Part shown: in pieces, positions 45,798 to 54,129 of the stretch
How positions within the stretch are numbered: position 1 is the stretch's first letter
Layout of the letters: each line of letters starts with the position of its first letter
From: Phycisphaerae bacterium
GTDB lineage: Bacteria > Planctomycetota > Phycisphaerae > UBA1845
Length of the DNA: 57,202 bases
Reading direction: 5' to 3'
NCBI GenBank assembly: GCA_030429365.1
Contig: JAUIEW010000004.1
Coordinates: 1-57,202, forward strand
The notes under the pieces: model-generated
Told to the model about the DNA's origin: nothing
The model's database searches: none
What the model saw: the letters and a program-made list of their open reading frames with translations, nothing else
Position numbers and translations under genes: made by a program

Positions 45798-45862
45798 CCA
45801 TTATTTGCGATTGATTCGCTTCAAGTTGCGATGACCGTCAAACGATCGCAACTCAGACAACG

Positions 45863-46576
45863 CTAGCTTTGGGCGGCGCCAAAAGTCTGCCGGGCCCAGT
45901 CAGCCGTCACGCCTTTCTCGGCAAGGGCCTTGGCCACGTTCGACTTCTCATCACGCAAGAGTGCGATCAACAAATGCTGCGGTTCGATTTCGCCTGCACC
46001 GAGGCGGTTTGCGGAATCGACGGCCAACACCAGTGTGTGCCAAAATTTTGGCGAACGAAACGCCTTCGACAATTCCTGCTGATGCAACCACTCAAACTCG
46101 CCGTGGCGCGAATGGGCGAGATCGTGCGAGTCGTCAACGCTCGACCGCAACATGCCCAGCACCTTTTCGCGTAGTGGCGATGACTCAACGCCCTGCTTGC
46201 GCAGCACTTTCGCGGGAATGCCATCTTCGTAACCGAGCAGACCGAGCATCAGATGTTCGGTGCCGATGTACTTGTGTCCGAGTGAGCGGGCTTCTTTAAC
46301 CGCCAAGGCAATGACGTCCTTGGTGCCCTGCGTTTGCGCGCGGAAACCAATCCCACCACTCCCATCGCCTTCGCCCAACTCCTGAGCCACCTCGCCGCGA
46401 ACACGCTCGAGATTCACATCGAGAACCCGCAACGCTTCGGTCGCAACGCAATGCCCCTCACCAATGATCCCGAGCATGATGTGCGCGGGGGCCAGGTAAC
46501 CATGTTTGAGTCGCCCAGCCTCCTGGTTCGCCAATGCCATCGCGTGGCGTGCCCGGTCAGAAAATCTCTCTTGCAT
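45863..46576 (-). CDS. Stand-alone Clp N-terminal domain protein
   Basis: 237 residues from ATG 46576. Opens MQERFSDRARHAMALANQEAGRLKHGYLAPAHIMLGI, the classic ClpC/ClpA N-domain start, followed by a second repeat (DVIALAVKEARSLGHKYIGT with EHLMLGLLGYEDG). After a 40-residue linker a third half-repeat appears (TLVLAVDSANRLGAGEIEPQ). There are no AAA+ modules: the frame ends here without Walker motifs. It may act as an adaptor or decoy for ClpC, binding substrates or McsB-like partners. Similar free N-domain proteins occur in other phyla. Confidence 0.82.
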   Translation of the reverse strand: MQERFSDRARHAMALANQEAGRLKHGYLAPAHIMLGIIGEGHCVATEALRVLDVNLERVRGEVAQELGEGDGSGGIGFRAQTQGTKDVIALAVKEARSLGHKYIGTEHLMLGLLGYEDGIPAKVLRKQGVESSPLREKVLGMLRSSVDDSHDLAHSRHGEFEWLHQQELSKAFRSPKFWHTLVLAVDSANRLGAGEIEPQHLLIALLRDEKSNVAKALAEKGVTADWARQTFGAAQS

Positions 46577-46712
46577 GACTGATTCTCGCTTTCTTGGATC
46601 CATATCCCAGCCGCGACTTGACCACCAAAACACGCTTGATTCGGCTGGCGACTCGGCAGTTTAGCGTGTTAACTCACACCTGCAATGGACTCCGCCAACC
46701 GCCGATTTCGGG

Positions 46713-47960
46713 TCACCCGACGGGCAAGGTCAGGACCGGATCGGTGCGGTTCACCTCGCCCGTTTGAAGCATAAATAGCTGCCCGAGCAGCGAAAATGTG
46801 GACTTCGAATCCTCGTCGTCATCCCGGATGTAGAACCAGCGTCCACGGTGCCGGACCGCGACGGCAGCCCCCCGCGGCTTGGTCCGGCTGGTATGGACGT
46901 GAAACAGATCGTCGAGCACGTTGGACCACTCGAAGGGCGTCCCATCGGGGAGTCGCGTCTGGGTCGCGAGCCCATCTTCAATGTGCTCCTCGGGCACATC
47001 CACGCTCTGCGACAGGAAGTAGAGCACCCCCATCAGCGAGCGCGTATCCAGCCCGATCTTGTCCCGCGTTGTGCCCGGCTTACGAGCGTCGGCAAGCTCC
47101 ACTTCGTCCACGATATCGAATTCGTCGCGGCTCCGATCGAGCGAGAGCAATTCGCGAAACCGAGATTGCGCGGATTGACTTGTCGATGTGTCGCTGAGCT
47201 GCATCACCAACACACGGCGCGACGCCACCAGGTTGACGCTTTCCTTGTCGCCTGCGGTCGCGAACCCCACGCCGGACTTGGCGGCCGATATCAAATCGCC
47301 GCTGGAAACCTTATCGCGCGGAAGCTCGAACGATATCTGGCGGCGGCGCGGAATGTAGGTGATGTTCATCGCGCCAGACGCCCGCATGTCTTTGATGAGC
47401 GCCATCACTTCAGCAAAGGACTCGTACTTGGGGGCGCTGCCCGGTGTCGGACCCGATGCGGTTGGCGCATTGGGCAGCCCATTGAGCGCTTCGACTGATA
47501 AGCGCAACACACGGTCCGAACGCCACCCCGACTCGGCCAACAACGAGATGTTCTCAACCGAAATCGGCATCAACATCCGCCGCAGAAATGCCTCGCCGCC
47601 CAGCAGCGAATACGTAATCGTCGGTTTCTCCGAGTAACCCAATTGCCCTTTCAACTGAAGCACGTTGGGGTTGAGCGCATCGCTGCCGACGTTTTCATTC
47701 AACGTACCGACGGCTTCTGCCCCTTGGTCAAATTGAAACTGCGTGGCAATGCTCGTCACCCCCAGGAAAACAGGCAAATCGCGATACCGTAGCCGCACCA
47801 GGTTCACCAGCATCTGCTCCGAGGTCGCCACCCTCAGCGCATCGCTGTACTCCGATTGACCGACCTTAAGGGCCTTGGGACCGAACTGACACCCCGACAA
47901 CAACAGACCGAGCACAATCAGCATTCCGCCGCACAGACGAGCCGGACACGTGTTTTTCAT
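46713..47960 (-). CDS. Hypothetical lipoprotein
   Basis: 415 residues from ATG 47960 (MKNTCPARLCGGMLIVLG...), with lipobox LLLSGCQFG; an earlier ATG at 47987 is equally possible. The mature protein is mixed alpha/beta without membrane helices: TSEQMLVNLVRLRYRDLPVF at its start, a long variable middle and a C-terminal GRWFYIRDDDEDSKSTFSLLGQLF. I recognise the style as a family seen in Planctomycetota and Proteobacteria of unknown function, but cannot give a name. No export or secretion genes are next to it. Confidence 0.7.
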   Translation of the reverse strand: MKNTCPARLCGGMLIVLGLLLSGCQFGPKALKVGQSEYSDALRVATSEQMLVNLVRLRYRDLPVFLGVTSIATQFQFDQGAEAVGTLNENVGSDALNPNVLQLKGQLGYSEKPTITYSLLGGEAFLRRMLMPISVENISLLAESGWRSDRVLRLSVEALNGLPNAPTASGPTPGSAPKYESFAEVMALIKDMRASGAMNITYIPRRRQISFELPRDKVSSGDLISAAKSGVGFATAGDKESVNLVASRRVLVMQLSDTSTSQSAQSRFRELLSLDRSRDEFDIVDEVELADARKPGTTRDKIGLDTRSLMGVLYFLSQSVDVPEEHIEDGLATQTRLPDGTPFEWSNVLDDLFHVHTSRTKPRGAAVAVRHRGRWFYIRDDDEDSKSTFSLLGQLFMLQTGEVNRTDPVLTLPVG

Positions 47961-48173
47961 GACAACCAACACCTTCCCTGGATACATGGACTTGGATTTC
48001 TCAAAGTACAAAGGCCCGACCGATCGTATGGCAAGCGCACTGTTTCCGCAAAATTTTCACGACGGAAGATGGCGTCAACCGTCGCTCGATTGTGATTAGT
48101 CGGCGCTCAAGCTTGCGACTATCATACGCGATAAGGACGTACCAAAACCGGCCACATCAAACGGAGGTGCAAC

Positions 48174-48941
48174 ATGACACGGCGCATGACAACCCTGGGC
48201 CTGCTGGGATTCATCACCCTTTCATCCTGCGCGATTCAATCGCAAGCGGAAGCGCCCGATGAATTACGAAAGTCCAAAGCCGAATTCAAAACCGATGACG
48301 GCGTCACCATCGTCGGCGACTACTACCCGCCAACCGGACGGGCGATTTCACCCGCCGCGATCCTGCTCCACATGTACAACCACGATCGATCCACCTGGGC
48401 GCCTTTAATCAAACCGCTCCACGAAGCCGGGTTCGCCGTGCTCGCGATCGACATGCGCGGTCATGGTGAAAGCACCGAGCCAGCCGACATGAAGCTGGCT
48501 GACCGCGTTCAGGAACGCGACCCGAAACTCTTCAACGACATGCACAAGGACGCCCAAGCGGCGATCAAATGGGTGCGCACCCAACCCAACGTCGATCAAG
48601 AGCGACTCGTTTTGATCGGCGCCAGCGTCGGGTGCAGCGTCTCGATCGACACGATGGCCCGCGAGCCCTCCGTCGACGCCATCGTGTGCATGACGCCCGG
48701 AACGAACTACCTTGGTGTCAATTCGACCGAACACATTCTAAAGACCGGCAAGCGCCCCATCCTCCTGCTCGCCACCGAGGTCGAACGCGAGGCCACCGAC
48801 GCATTGGCCAAGTCAGCCGACAACGCCACCGGTGAAATCGTCGGCAGCGGCAGGGTCCACGGCACGAACATGTTCGGCAAGATCGACGGGATCGAAGCCA
48901 AGATCACCGCGTTCGTCCGAGACGCCGTCCACAGTCCATAA
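48174..48941 (+). CDS. Exported alpha/beta hydrolase (dienelactone-hydrolase-like)
   Basis: 255 residues with GGAGG before the ATG and a lipoprotein-type signal (MTRRMTTLGLLGFITLSSC). Hydrolase fold: VLAIDMRGHGEST after strand 4, nucleophile elbow LIGASVGCSV (G-x-S-x-G), and candidate late His in GRVHGTNMFGKID. Asp candidate around LLLATEVER. It likely cleaves an ester or peptide-like bond in the periplasm. Substrate unknown. The GH13 gene follows after 38 bp, so the two may share a transcript. Confidence 0.8.
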   Translation: MTRRMTTLGLLGFITLSSCAIQSQAEAPDELRKSKAEFKTDDGVTIVGDYYPPTGRAISPAAILLHMYNHDRSTWAPLIKPLHEAGFAVLAIDMRGHGESTEPADMKLADRVQERDPKLFNDMHKDAQAAIKWVRTQPNVDQERLVLIGASVGCSVSIDTMAREPSVDAIVCMTPGTNYLGVNSTEHILKTGKRPILLLATEVEREATDALAKSADNATGEIVGSGRVHGTNMFGKIDGIEAKITAFVRDAVHSP

Positions 48942-48979
48942 AGCAACTGCCAAGGACGTCCAAAGAGCAACTGACAGGG

Positions 48980-51070
48980 ATGTCATCAAACCGGAAAACG
49001 CGCACCATGAGCAAACGATCCACCCCACGCCGCAAGGAGGCTGGCGGACTTTCGTATCGCATGCCCAAGCTCTGGAATTGCTGGGGATACGATGGGCCAA
49101 CCGCATCCGCTGGGCGCGAATGCACGGTTGAACCCAAGCACTACTTCACCGCCCTCCTCGATTGGATCAACGGTCAGTCGCATTTGCCGAAACGCATACG
49201 CGGCAAGAGCCTGTCGCAGATTCAACGACGCAAGATTCAGCGCACACAGCGCGGCGGGGATTGGATCAGAACGTCGGTCGCGTATGGCATGCTGATCCGA
49301 GCCGCAACCGCGTGGGACCATGACGGTGATGGCAAGTTGGACGCGCGCCCGTTTCACGACATGGGTTCATTCTGCAAGACGATCCTGCTGCTACCGCACA
49401 TCAAACGCCTCGGCGCCGACGCCCTGTACCTGCTGCCCGTCTGCAAAGCCAGCAACGCCTACCGCAAGGGCGAACTCGGCTGCCCTTATGCAACACAGGC
49501 TTTCCTTCAACTCGATCCATCGCAAAATGACGGAACGCTCGGGCCGCTTATCGGCGACATCAACGAACAATTTCACCTTCTCGTTGAATGTGCCCATCGC
49601 CTGGGAATTCGCGTTCTGATCGACTTCGCTCCGCGCACCGTCGCCCGCGATCACGTGTGGGTGCTCGATCACCCCGAATGGTTCTATTGGATCGACCGCC
49701 GGTTCGACAAACGTTTCGCCGCGCCGTACATCGACAACGTGCAATACCAAAACCCAAGCGCCCAAACGCTCGGCGATATTTACAACACGCCAGCCGTCAA
49801 CCGCCATCTCAAGAGATTCCGCTTCGATCCAAGCAAAACGCATCCCGAGAAGTGGCAACGTTTCGTCGCACAAGAAAAAGCGCGTCCCCGCACGGGCGTC
49901 ATCAGCCGCATCGCCAAGACGTTCGGCGTCACCACCACCCCCGGCTACACCGATGTCATCAACGACCCGCAACCGCCATGGTCCGACGTCACCTACCTGC
50001 GACTTTATGGCGACCACCCAACGGCGTCGGCGAAGTTCCTGCGCGACCCCCAAAGTCAGCCGCCCTACATGCACTTTGACGTCGCCAAATCCAGCATATT
50101 TCAAGGGGTCAAACCGCACCGCCTGCTTTGGAACAAGCTGGCCAACATCATCCCGTTCTATCAGAAGTTCGGCATCGACGGCGCCCGCATCGACATGGCC
50201 CACGCCCTCCCGCGCGAACTCGAAGCCCGCATTTTAGGGAAACCGCGTGAGCGCGATCCGGATTTCTGCTTCATCGCCGAAGACCTCGGCACCGACAACC
50301 ATGCCAAGGCGAAAGAGACGGGTTATAACCTGATGATCGGGCCCAGTTGGTGGATGCAGCCGCGGGCGCACGAAGGCATGCTGCACGAAATGGTCGAAAA
50401 AATCGCGCCGCTTAAGATTCCCGTGTTCGCGTCGGCAGAGTCACCCGACACGCCGCGCGCTGTGACGCGTCATGGCAAGCGCAAGTACGCCAGGCAGATG
50501 ACCGTCATCAACTGCCTGCTGCCCAACAGCGTCCCCATGATCAACAGCGGCGCGGAAGTCTACGAACGCCAACCGCATAACCTCGGCCTCGACGCCAAGC
50601 CGAAAGATCAATTCGCCCTGCCCAAAAGCGACCCGTATTACGGCAAACTGGCGTTCTTCGACAAAGCCATCCAGCACTGGACCAATCAGGGCGCTGACGA
50701 AATGTGCGCCACGATCGCAGCGGCCACCGCGCTTCGCGAGCGGTTTATCAAAGCGCTGACCAACCCCAAAGCGAGGCTTAACCCCGTCGTCAAAGGCAAC
50801 GCCAAGAGCATTTTGGCCCTTGGATACAGACTCAATTGGACCGGCACAGCGCTGCTCGTCATCGCCAACCTTGACTACAAGCGATCCCTCCGCACAGCGC
50901 TTTCGGGACTCGGAGCGCTTCGCACACCTTGCGAGCTGCTCATGCACCTCGCGGCGAAACCGCCAACGATCGCGATGAAACGATCGACGATCACAGCGAA
51001 ACTCGCACCAGGCGAATGCGCCGTCATCCACCTGAAAGGCAAGTCAACCAAACGCACCCGATCCAACTGA
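48980..51070 (+). CDS. Glycoside hydrolase family 13 (alpha-amylase-type) protein
   Basis: 696 residues; an in-frame ATG at 49007 is an alternative start, and no signal peptide is visible. Barrel motifs of GH13: region I RVLIDFAPRTVARDH, region II GARIDMAHA with nucleophile D405, region III FIAEDLG with acid/base E434, and region IV FASAESPDTPR with D490 replacing the usual NHD. A loop WDHDGDGKLDARPF near residue 113 looks like a calcium-binding EF-type loop. It acts on alpha-glucan or maltosaccharide; a transferase such as 4-alpha-glucanotransferase or maltosyltransferase is possible. The C-terminal 90 residues form a small beta domain (KLAPGECAVIHLKG). Confidence 0.78.
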   Translation: MSSNRKTRTMSKRSTPRRKEAGGLSYRMPKLWNCWGYDGPTASAGRECTVEPKHYFTALLDWINGQSHLPKRIRGKSLSQIQRRKIQRTQRGGDWIRTSVAYGMLIRAATAWDHDGDGKLDARPFHDMGSFCKTILLLPHIKRLGADALYLLPVCKASNAYRKGELGCPYATQAFLQLDPSQNDGTLGPLIGDINEQFHLLVECAHRLGIRVLIDFAPRTVARDHVWVLDHPEWFYWIDRRFDKRFAAPYIDNVQYQNPSAQTLGDIYNTPAVNRHLKRFRFDPSKTHPEKWQRFVAQEKARPRTGVISRIAKTFGVTTTPGYTDVINDPQPPWSDVTYLRLYGDHPTASAKFLRDPQSQPPYMHFDVAKSSIFQGVKPHRLLWNKLANIIPFYQKFGIDGARIDMAHALPRELEARILGKPRERDPDFCFIAEDLGTDNHAKAKETGYNLMIGPSWWMQPRAHEGMLHEMVEKIAPLKIPVFASAESPDTPRAVTRHGKRKYARQMTVINCLLPNSVPMINSGAEVYERQPHNLGLDAKPKDQFALPKSDPYYGKLAFFDKAIQHWTNQGADEMCATIAAATALRERFIKALTNPKARLNPVVKGNAKSILALGYRLNWTGTALLVIANLDYKRSLRTALSGLGALRTPCELLMHLAAKPPTIAMKRSTITAKLAPGECAVIHLKGKSTKRTRSN

Positions 51071-51077
51071 GCGCGGG

Positions 51078-53930
51078 CTATTCGTCGGTCATATCCACTT
51101 CGATCTTCAGCGCCGATTGCTTGCTGCTTCGTTCGCCAAAGTGAATGTACCCAACCGGATGCGCCCCACTCGGCGCTTTTGGCAGCGAACCATCGAGTTG
51201 ATACTTCACGTCGATGGGCACATGCGGTACGAAATCGATCTTCGTCGAATCGCCTCGGGTCACTTCCAATCCAACCGCGTCCGCGAGCATGTGATCGATT
51301 TTGACGGTGATCGGCGTCTTGCGTTGATCGTCGGAAACGGCGAACGCACCCGTGATCTTAAGCTTCAAACTGCTGCCCGATTTCGGTTTGGACACGGTGG
51401 CCGAGTACAAGTTGTCGCTGAAACCCGCATCGAGAAGATTCTTGCCGTTCGAATCTTCAACCGCCACCGCAATATCCGTCGTTTCCGCGTAATCCTTGAA
51501 CGACATTTCCAGGTTGATGCGCACCGCATCAAATTCGTCGCCCAGTTCAATATCGTATGTCAGTACATCCTTGAGACCCTTGAACGTATCTTCGGTCGTC
51601 TTGCGGAATCCTTCGATTCGACCGCTGGCCGACGCGAACAACGGCGTATCGAATTCATTCGTCACCGTGACCGTCCCCTTGGTGCCCGAAGCCCACTTCG
51701 TGATCGGGTTCTCTGACGCATGCAAACCGAAGAATCGCACGTCCAAGTCGTAGGGCCACGACTTGTCGGGGCGGTCGGCCACCACGTCCAATTCCCAGAC
51801 ACCCGGCATCAACTCATCATCCACCGTCCAGATCAGCTCGCGTTTGCCTTCTGCTGAATTCAAATGATAACTGCGTTTGCGGCTCTGATGCCCGTTGGGG
51901 TCAAAGATGCGCTCGATCGACGCCTTGGACGCTTCACCCTTGGGCGCCGACAAGGTCACGACCATCGCGCTCGCCCCAGGTGGAACGGAAACGAAATGCC
52001 GATCCGGCGCCCATCCATGAACGACCTGCTTCTCAAAATGCAACGAGTGATCTGTCTTGGCACTGACACGATGTGGCACCACAATCGTATTGAGCATACG
52101 GAACGCAACCTGCTCACCCCACAGTGCATCGACAGCCGCCACGTAAACGCCGGGCTCGGTCAACTCGTCAGCCACATAGTCCACGAACACCGTCGCTGAC
52201 TGAACGCTTCGCAGGTACACGCTTTCCTGACGCAAACGGCACCACGGGCTACCCGACCGCAACGTGAACTTGCGCGTGAACGAGGTCTTCGTCGAACCAT
52301 CGATGCCCGGTGCGAAGATCGGCTTAATCGTGAAGACTTGCGGTTCGTCCTTCGGGAAATACGTGCTGCGCCAATAAGCCGCCGACGATGTTCCCTCGTA
52401 CGCGCTGGGACATGGCGTTGAAACGTCATAACCGATGATGGGGTCGTCATTGGCGGCGTTGGCCAGCTTGGCAAGTTGCTTCGCGGCGTGGGTCGCGTTG
52501 GGCAAACCGAATCCAAAATCGAGCGCCGTTGCGTTCTTGAGTGGCAGGCACGAGTCGCACAGGGCGCGCTTCACGTCACACGATCGGATCGTCGCTTTGG
52601 AGTCGGCGTTGAGCGTGTGACTGATCATCAGGGCGCAAAGTCCCGACGCGTACGGGCTGGCCATGCTGGTGCCTGCCCAGTAATCGCCCCGCATCGTCCA
52701 GCGAGGCACCGTCGAGGTGGACCAACCCGGGGTGGCGATGTCCGGCTTGGCTGTGTCACCTCCGCGCGACGTAAACACCGTCGGAATGGGACCATTAATA
52801 TCATACCCCTGCACATCGCGGGCGGAGTCCGGCGCCAACAGCGCCCCGACCGTGATCGCTGCCGCCGAAGCAGCTGGCGTCCCGACCGTCGACAAGCCTG
52901 GCCCGATATTTCCAGCCGACGTGCAGAAAATCAGATCCGGGTACTTGTGCAGAATGTCATCCATGAACGTATCGATCGCCGAACGTCCTTCGATCGTGGA
53001 TGCCACCCCGTACGACAAATTGCACACGACCGGCACGCCATGTTCGTGCGAGTACCGCGCCGCATACTCCATCGCCTTCTTCTTCGCATCGGTCGTGCTG
53101 ATGCCGCCGATCGCGTTGTTGCCGATCTTCAAACTGATGATCTTCGCGCCCGGGGCGACGCCGTTGAATCCATCCTGCCCGTTGATCTTATAGCCAGCCG
53201 CAATGCCTGCGACGTGCGTGCCATGTGCACCGTCGTCGTAATGCAACACGATCTTGCTCTTGTTCAAGAAGATGTTCACCGCGAATGACAACGGCACGAT
53301 CTGCTTTTCGGGTGTTGGGCGCGACAGCGTGAACGAGTCGTAAGCCAGCTTGTAATTCTGGATCGGAACCTCGTCGGCGAAACTGCGATCGTGATTGGTG
53401 TCGACGTAGCAGATCGCCTGATCGTCGCCTTCGTTGGGCATCGCCGAAACGAGAATGCCGAACTTGTCGTCGGTGCTACCATTGTCATCGAGGTCCGGGA
53501 TCGACGCGTTCACAAAGTCCTTTTCATCGAGACTGCCAAACCAGAAACGCCGCTCATCTTTTTGACCCGCCCAGTTCTTCGGAAGGGCATACTTGATCGC
53601 AGCGCCCTCGTCTTCGAAGTTCACGATCGAACCGCCGTCTTCGTCGCGGCGGACAATGTGCAACTCGATGTCGCCCTCACCGCTGAAATCCTGAACGTCG
53701 ACAACTTTGACTGCACCGTCCGGTGTGTGGGTCAAGCCGGGAATCGAGGGGTCCACCCCCGTGTCCAGAACGGCGATGACCACGCCGCGACCATCATCGT
53801 TGGGATGACTGGCAAGGAACTCGTTGACGCCGCATGTGTCGAGCGAAAGCTGCGTCCAGGATTCCGGCCCGCGAGCCTGTGCAATGGCAACCGCAGCCAC
53901 CAGCGTGAATACACCCAATGACAAACGCAT
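51078..53930 (-). CDS. Secreted tripeptidyl-peptidase II-type serine peptidase (S8)
   Basis: 950 residues from ATG 53930, with GGAGG upstream. Signal peptide MRLSLGVFTLVAAVAIAQA. Catalytic triad D56 (AVLDTGVDP), H236 (DGAHGTHVAG) and S422 (GTSMASPYASG). The roughly 180-residue D-to-H distance is the mark of tripeptidyl-peptidase II, compared with about 40 in ordinary subtilisins, and the long C-terminal beta domain (FEKQVVHGWAPDRHFVSVPP) also resembles it. It should release tripeptides from protein N-termini. Unlike eukaryotic TPPII it is exported. It is downstream of sppA on the same strand, with a terminator between. Confidence 0.85.
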   Translation of the reverse strand: MRLSLGVFTLVAAVAIAQARGPESWTQLSLDTCGVNEFLASHPNDDGRGVVIAVLDTGVDPSIPGLTHTPDGAVKVVDVQDFSGEGDIELHIVRRDEDGGSIVNFEDEGAAIKYALPKNWAGQKDERRFWFGSLDEKDFVNASIPDLDDNGSTDDKFGILVSAMPNEGDDQAICYVDTNHDRSFADEVPIQNYKLAYDSFTLSRPTPEKQIVPLSFAVNIFLNKSKIVLHYDDGAHGTHVAGIAAGYKINGQDGFNGVAPGAKIISLKIGNNAIGGISTTDAKKKAMEYAARYSHEHGVPVVCNLSYGVASTIEGRSAIDTFMDDILHKYPDLIFCTSAGNIGPGLSTVGTPAASAAAITVGALLAPDSARDVQGYDINGPIPTVFTSRGGDTAKPDIATPGWSTSTVPRWTMRGDYWAGTSMASPYASGLCALMISHTLNADSKATIRSCDVKRALCDSCLPLKNATALDFGFGLPNATHAAKQLAKLANAANDDPIIGYDVSTPCPSAYEGTSSAAYWRSTYFPKDEPQVFTIKPIFAPGIDGSTKTSFTRKFTLRSGSPWCRLRQESVYLRSVQSATVFVDYVADELTEPGVYVAAVDALWGEQVAFRMLNTIVVPHRVSAKTDHSLHFEKQVVHGWAPDRHFVSVPPGASAMVVTLSAPKGEASKASIERIFDPNGHQSRKRSYHLNSAEGKRELIWTVDDELMPGVWELDVVADRPDKSWPYDLDVRFFGLHASENPITKWASGTKGTVTVTNEFDTPLFASASGRIEGFRKTTEDTFKGLKDVLTYDIELGDEFDAVRINLEMSFKDYAETTDIAVAVEDSNGKNLLDAGFSDNLYSATVSKPKSGSSLKLKITGAFAVSDDQRKTPITVKIDHMLADAVGLEVTRGDSTKIDFVPHVPIDVKYQLDGSLPKAPSGAHPVGYIHFGERSSKQSALKIEVDMTDE

Positions 53931-54023
53931 TTTATTTCCTCCTCCAAGGGATTGAATTGCTGAATCCAGAGACTGTAACCCCGATGGGCCAATCGTTTCA
54001 ACGGGCCCGCGACAACCCCTTAC

Positions 54024-54054
54024 AAAAAAAGCCCGCAGACCGGAGCCTGCGGGC
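54024..54054 (-). terminator. Rho-independent terminator after sppA
   Basis: Read on the minus strand: stem GCCCGCAG / CTGCGGGC (8 bp, 8-nt loop) followed by TTTTTTT, 76 bp beyond the sppA stop. It separates sppA from the peptidase gene. Confidence 0.9.
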
Positions 54055-54129
54055 ATCTGATTTATATCGGTTTTGACCGCTGATCCAGGAGTCAGTCGAA
54101 AGACCCCCAAACCGCGCGACTGTACCGCA

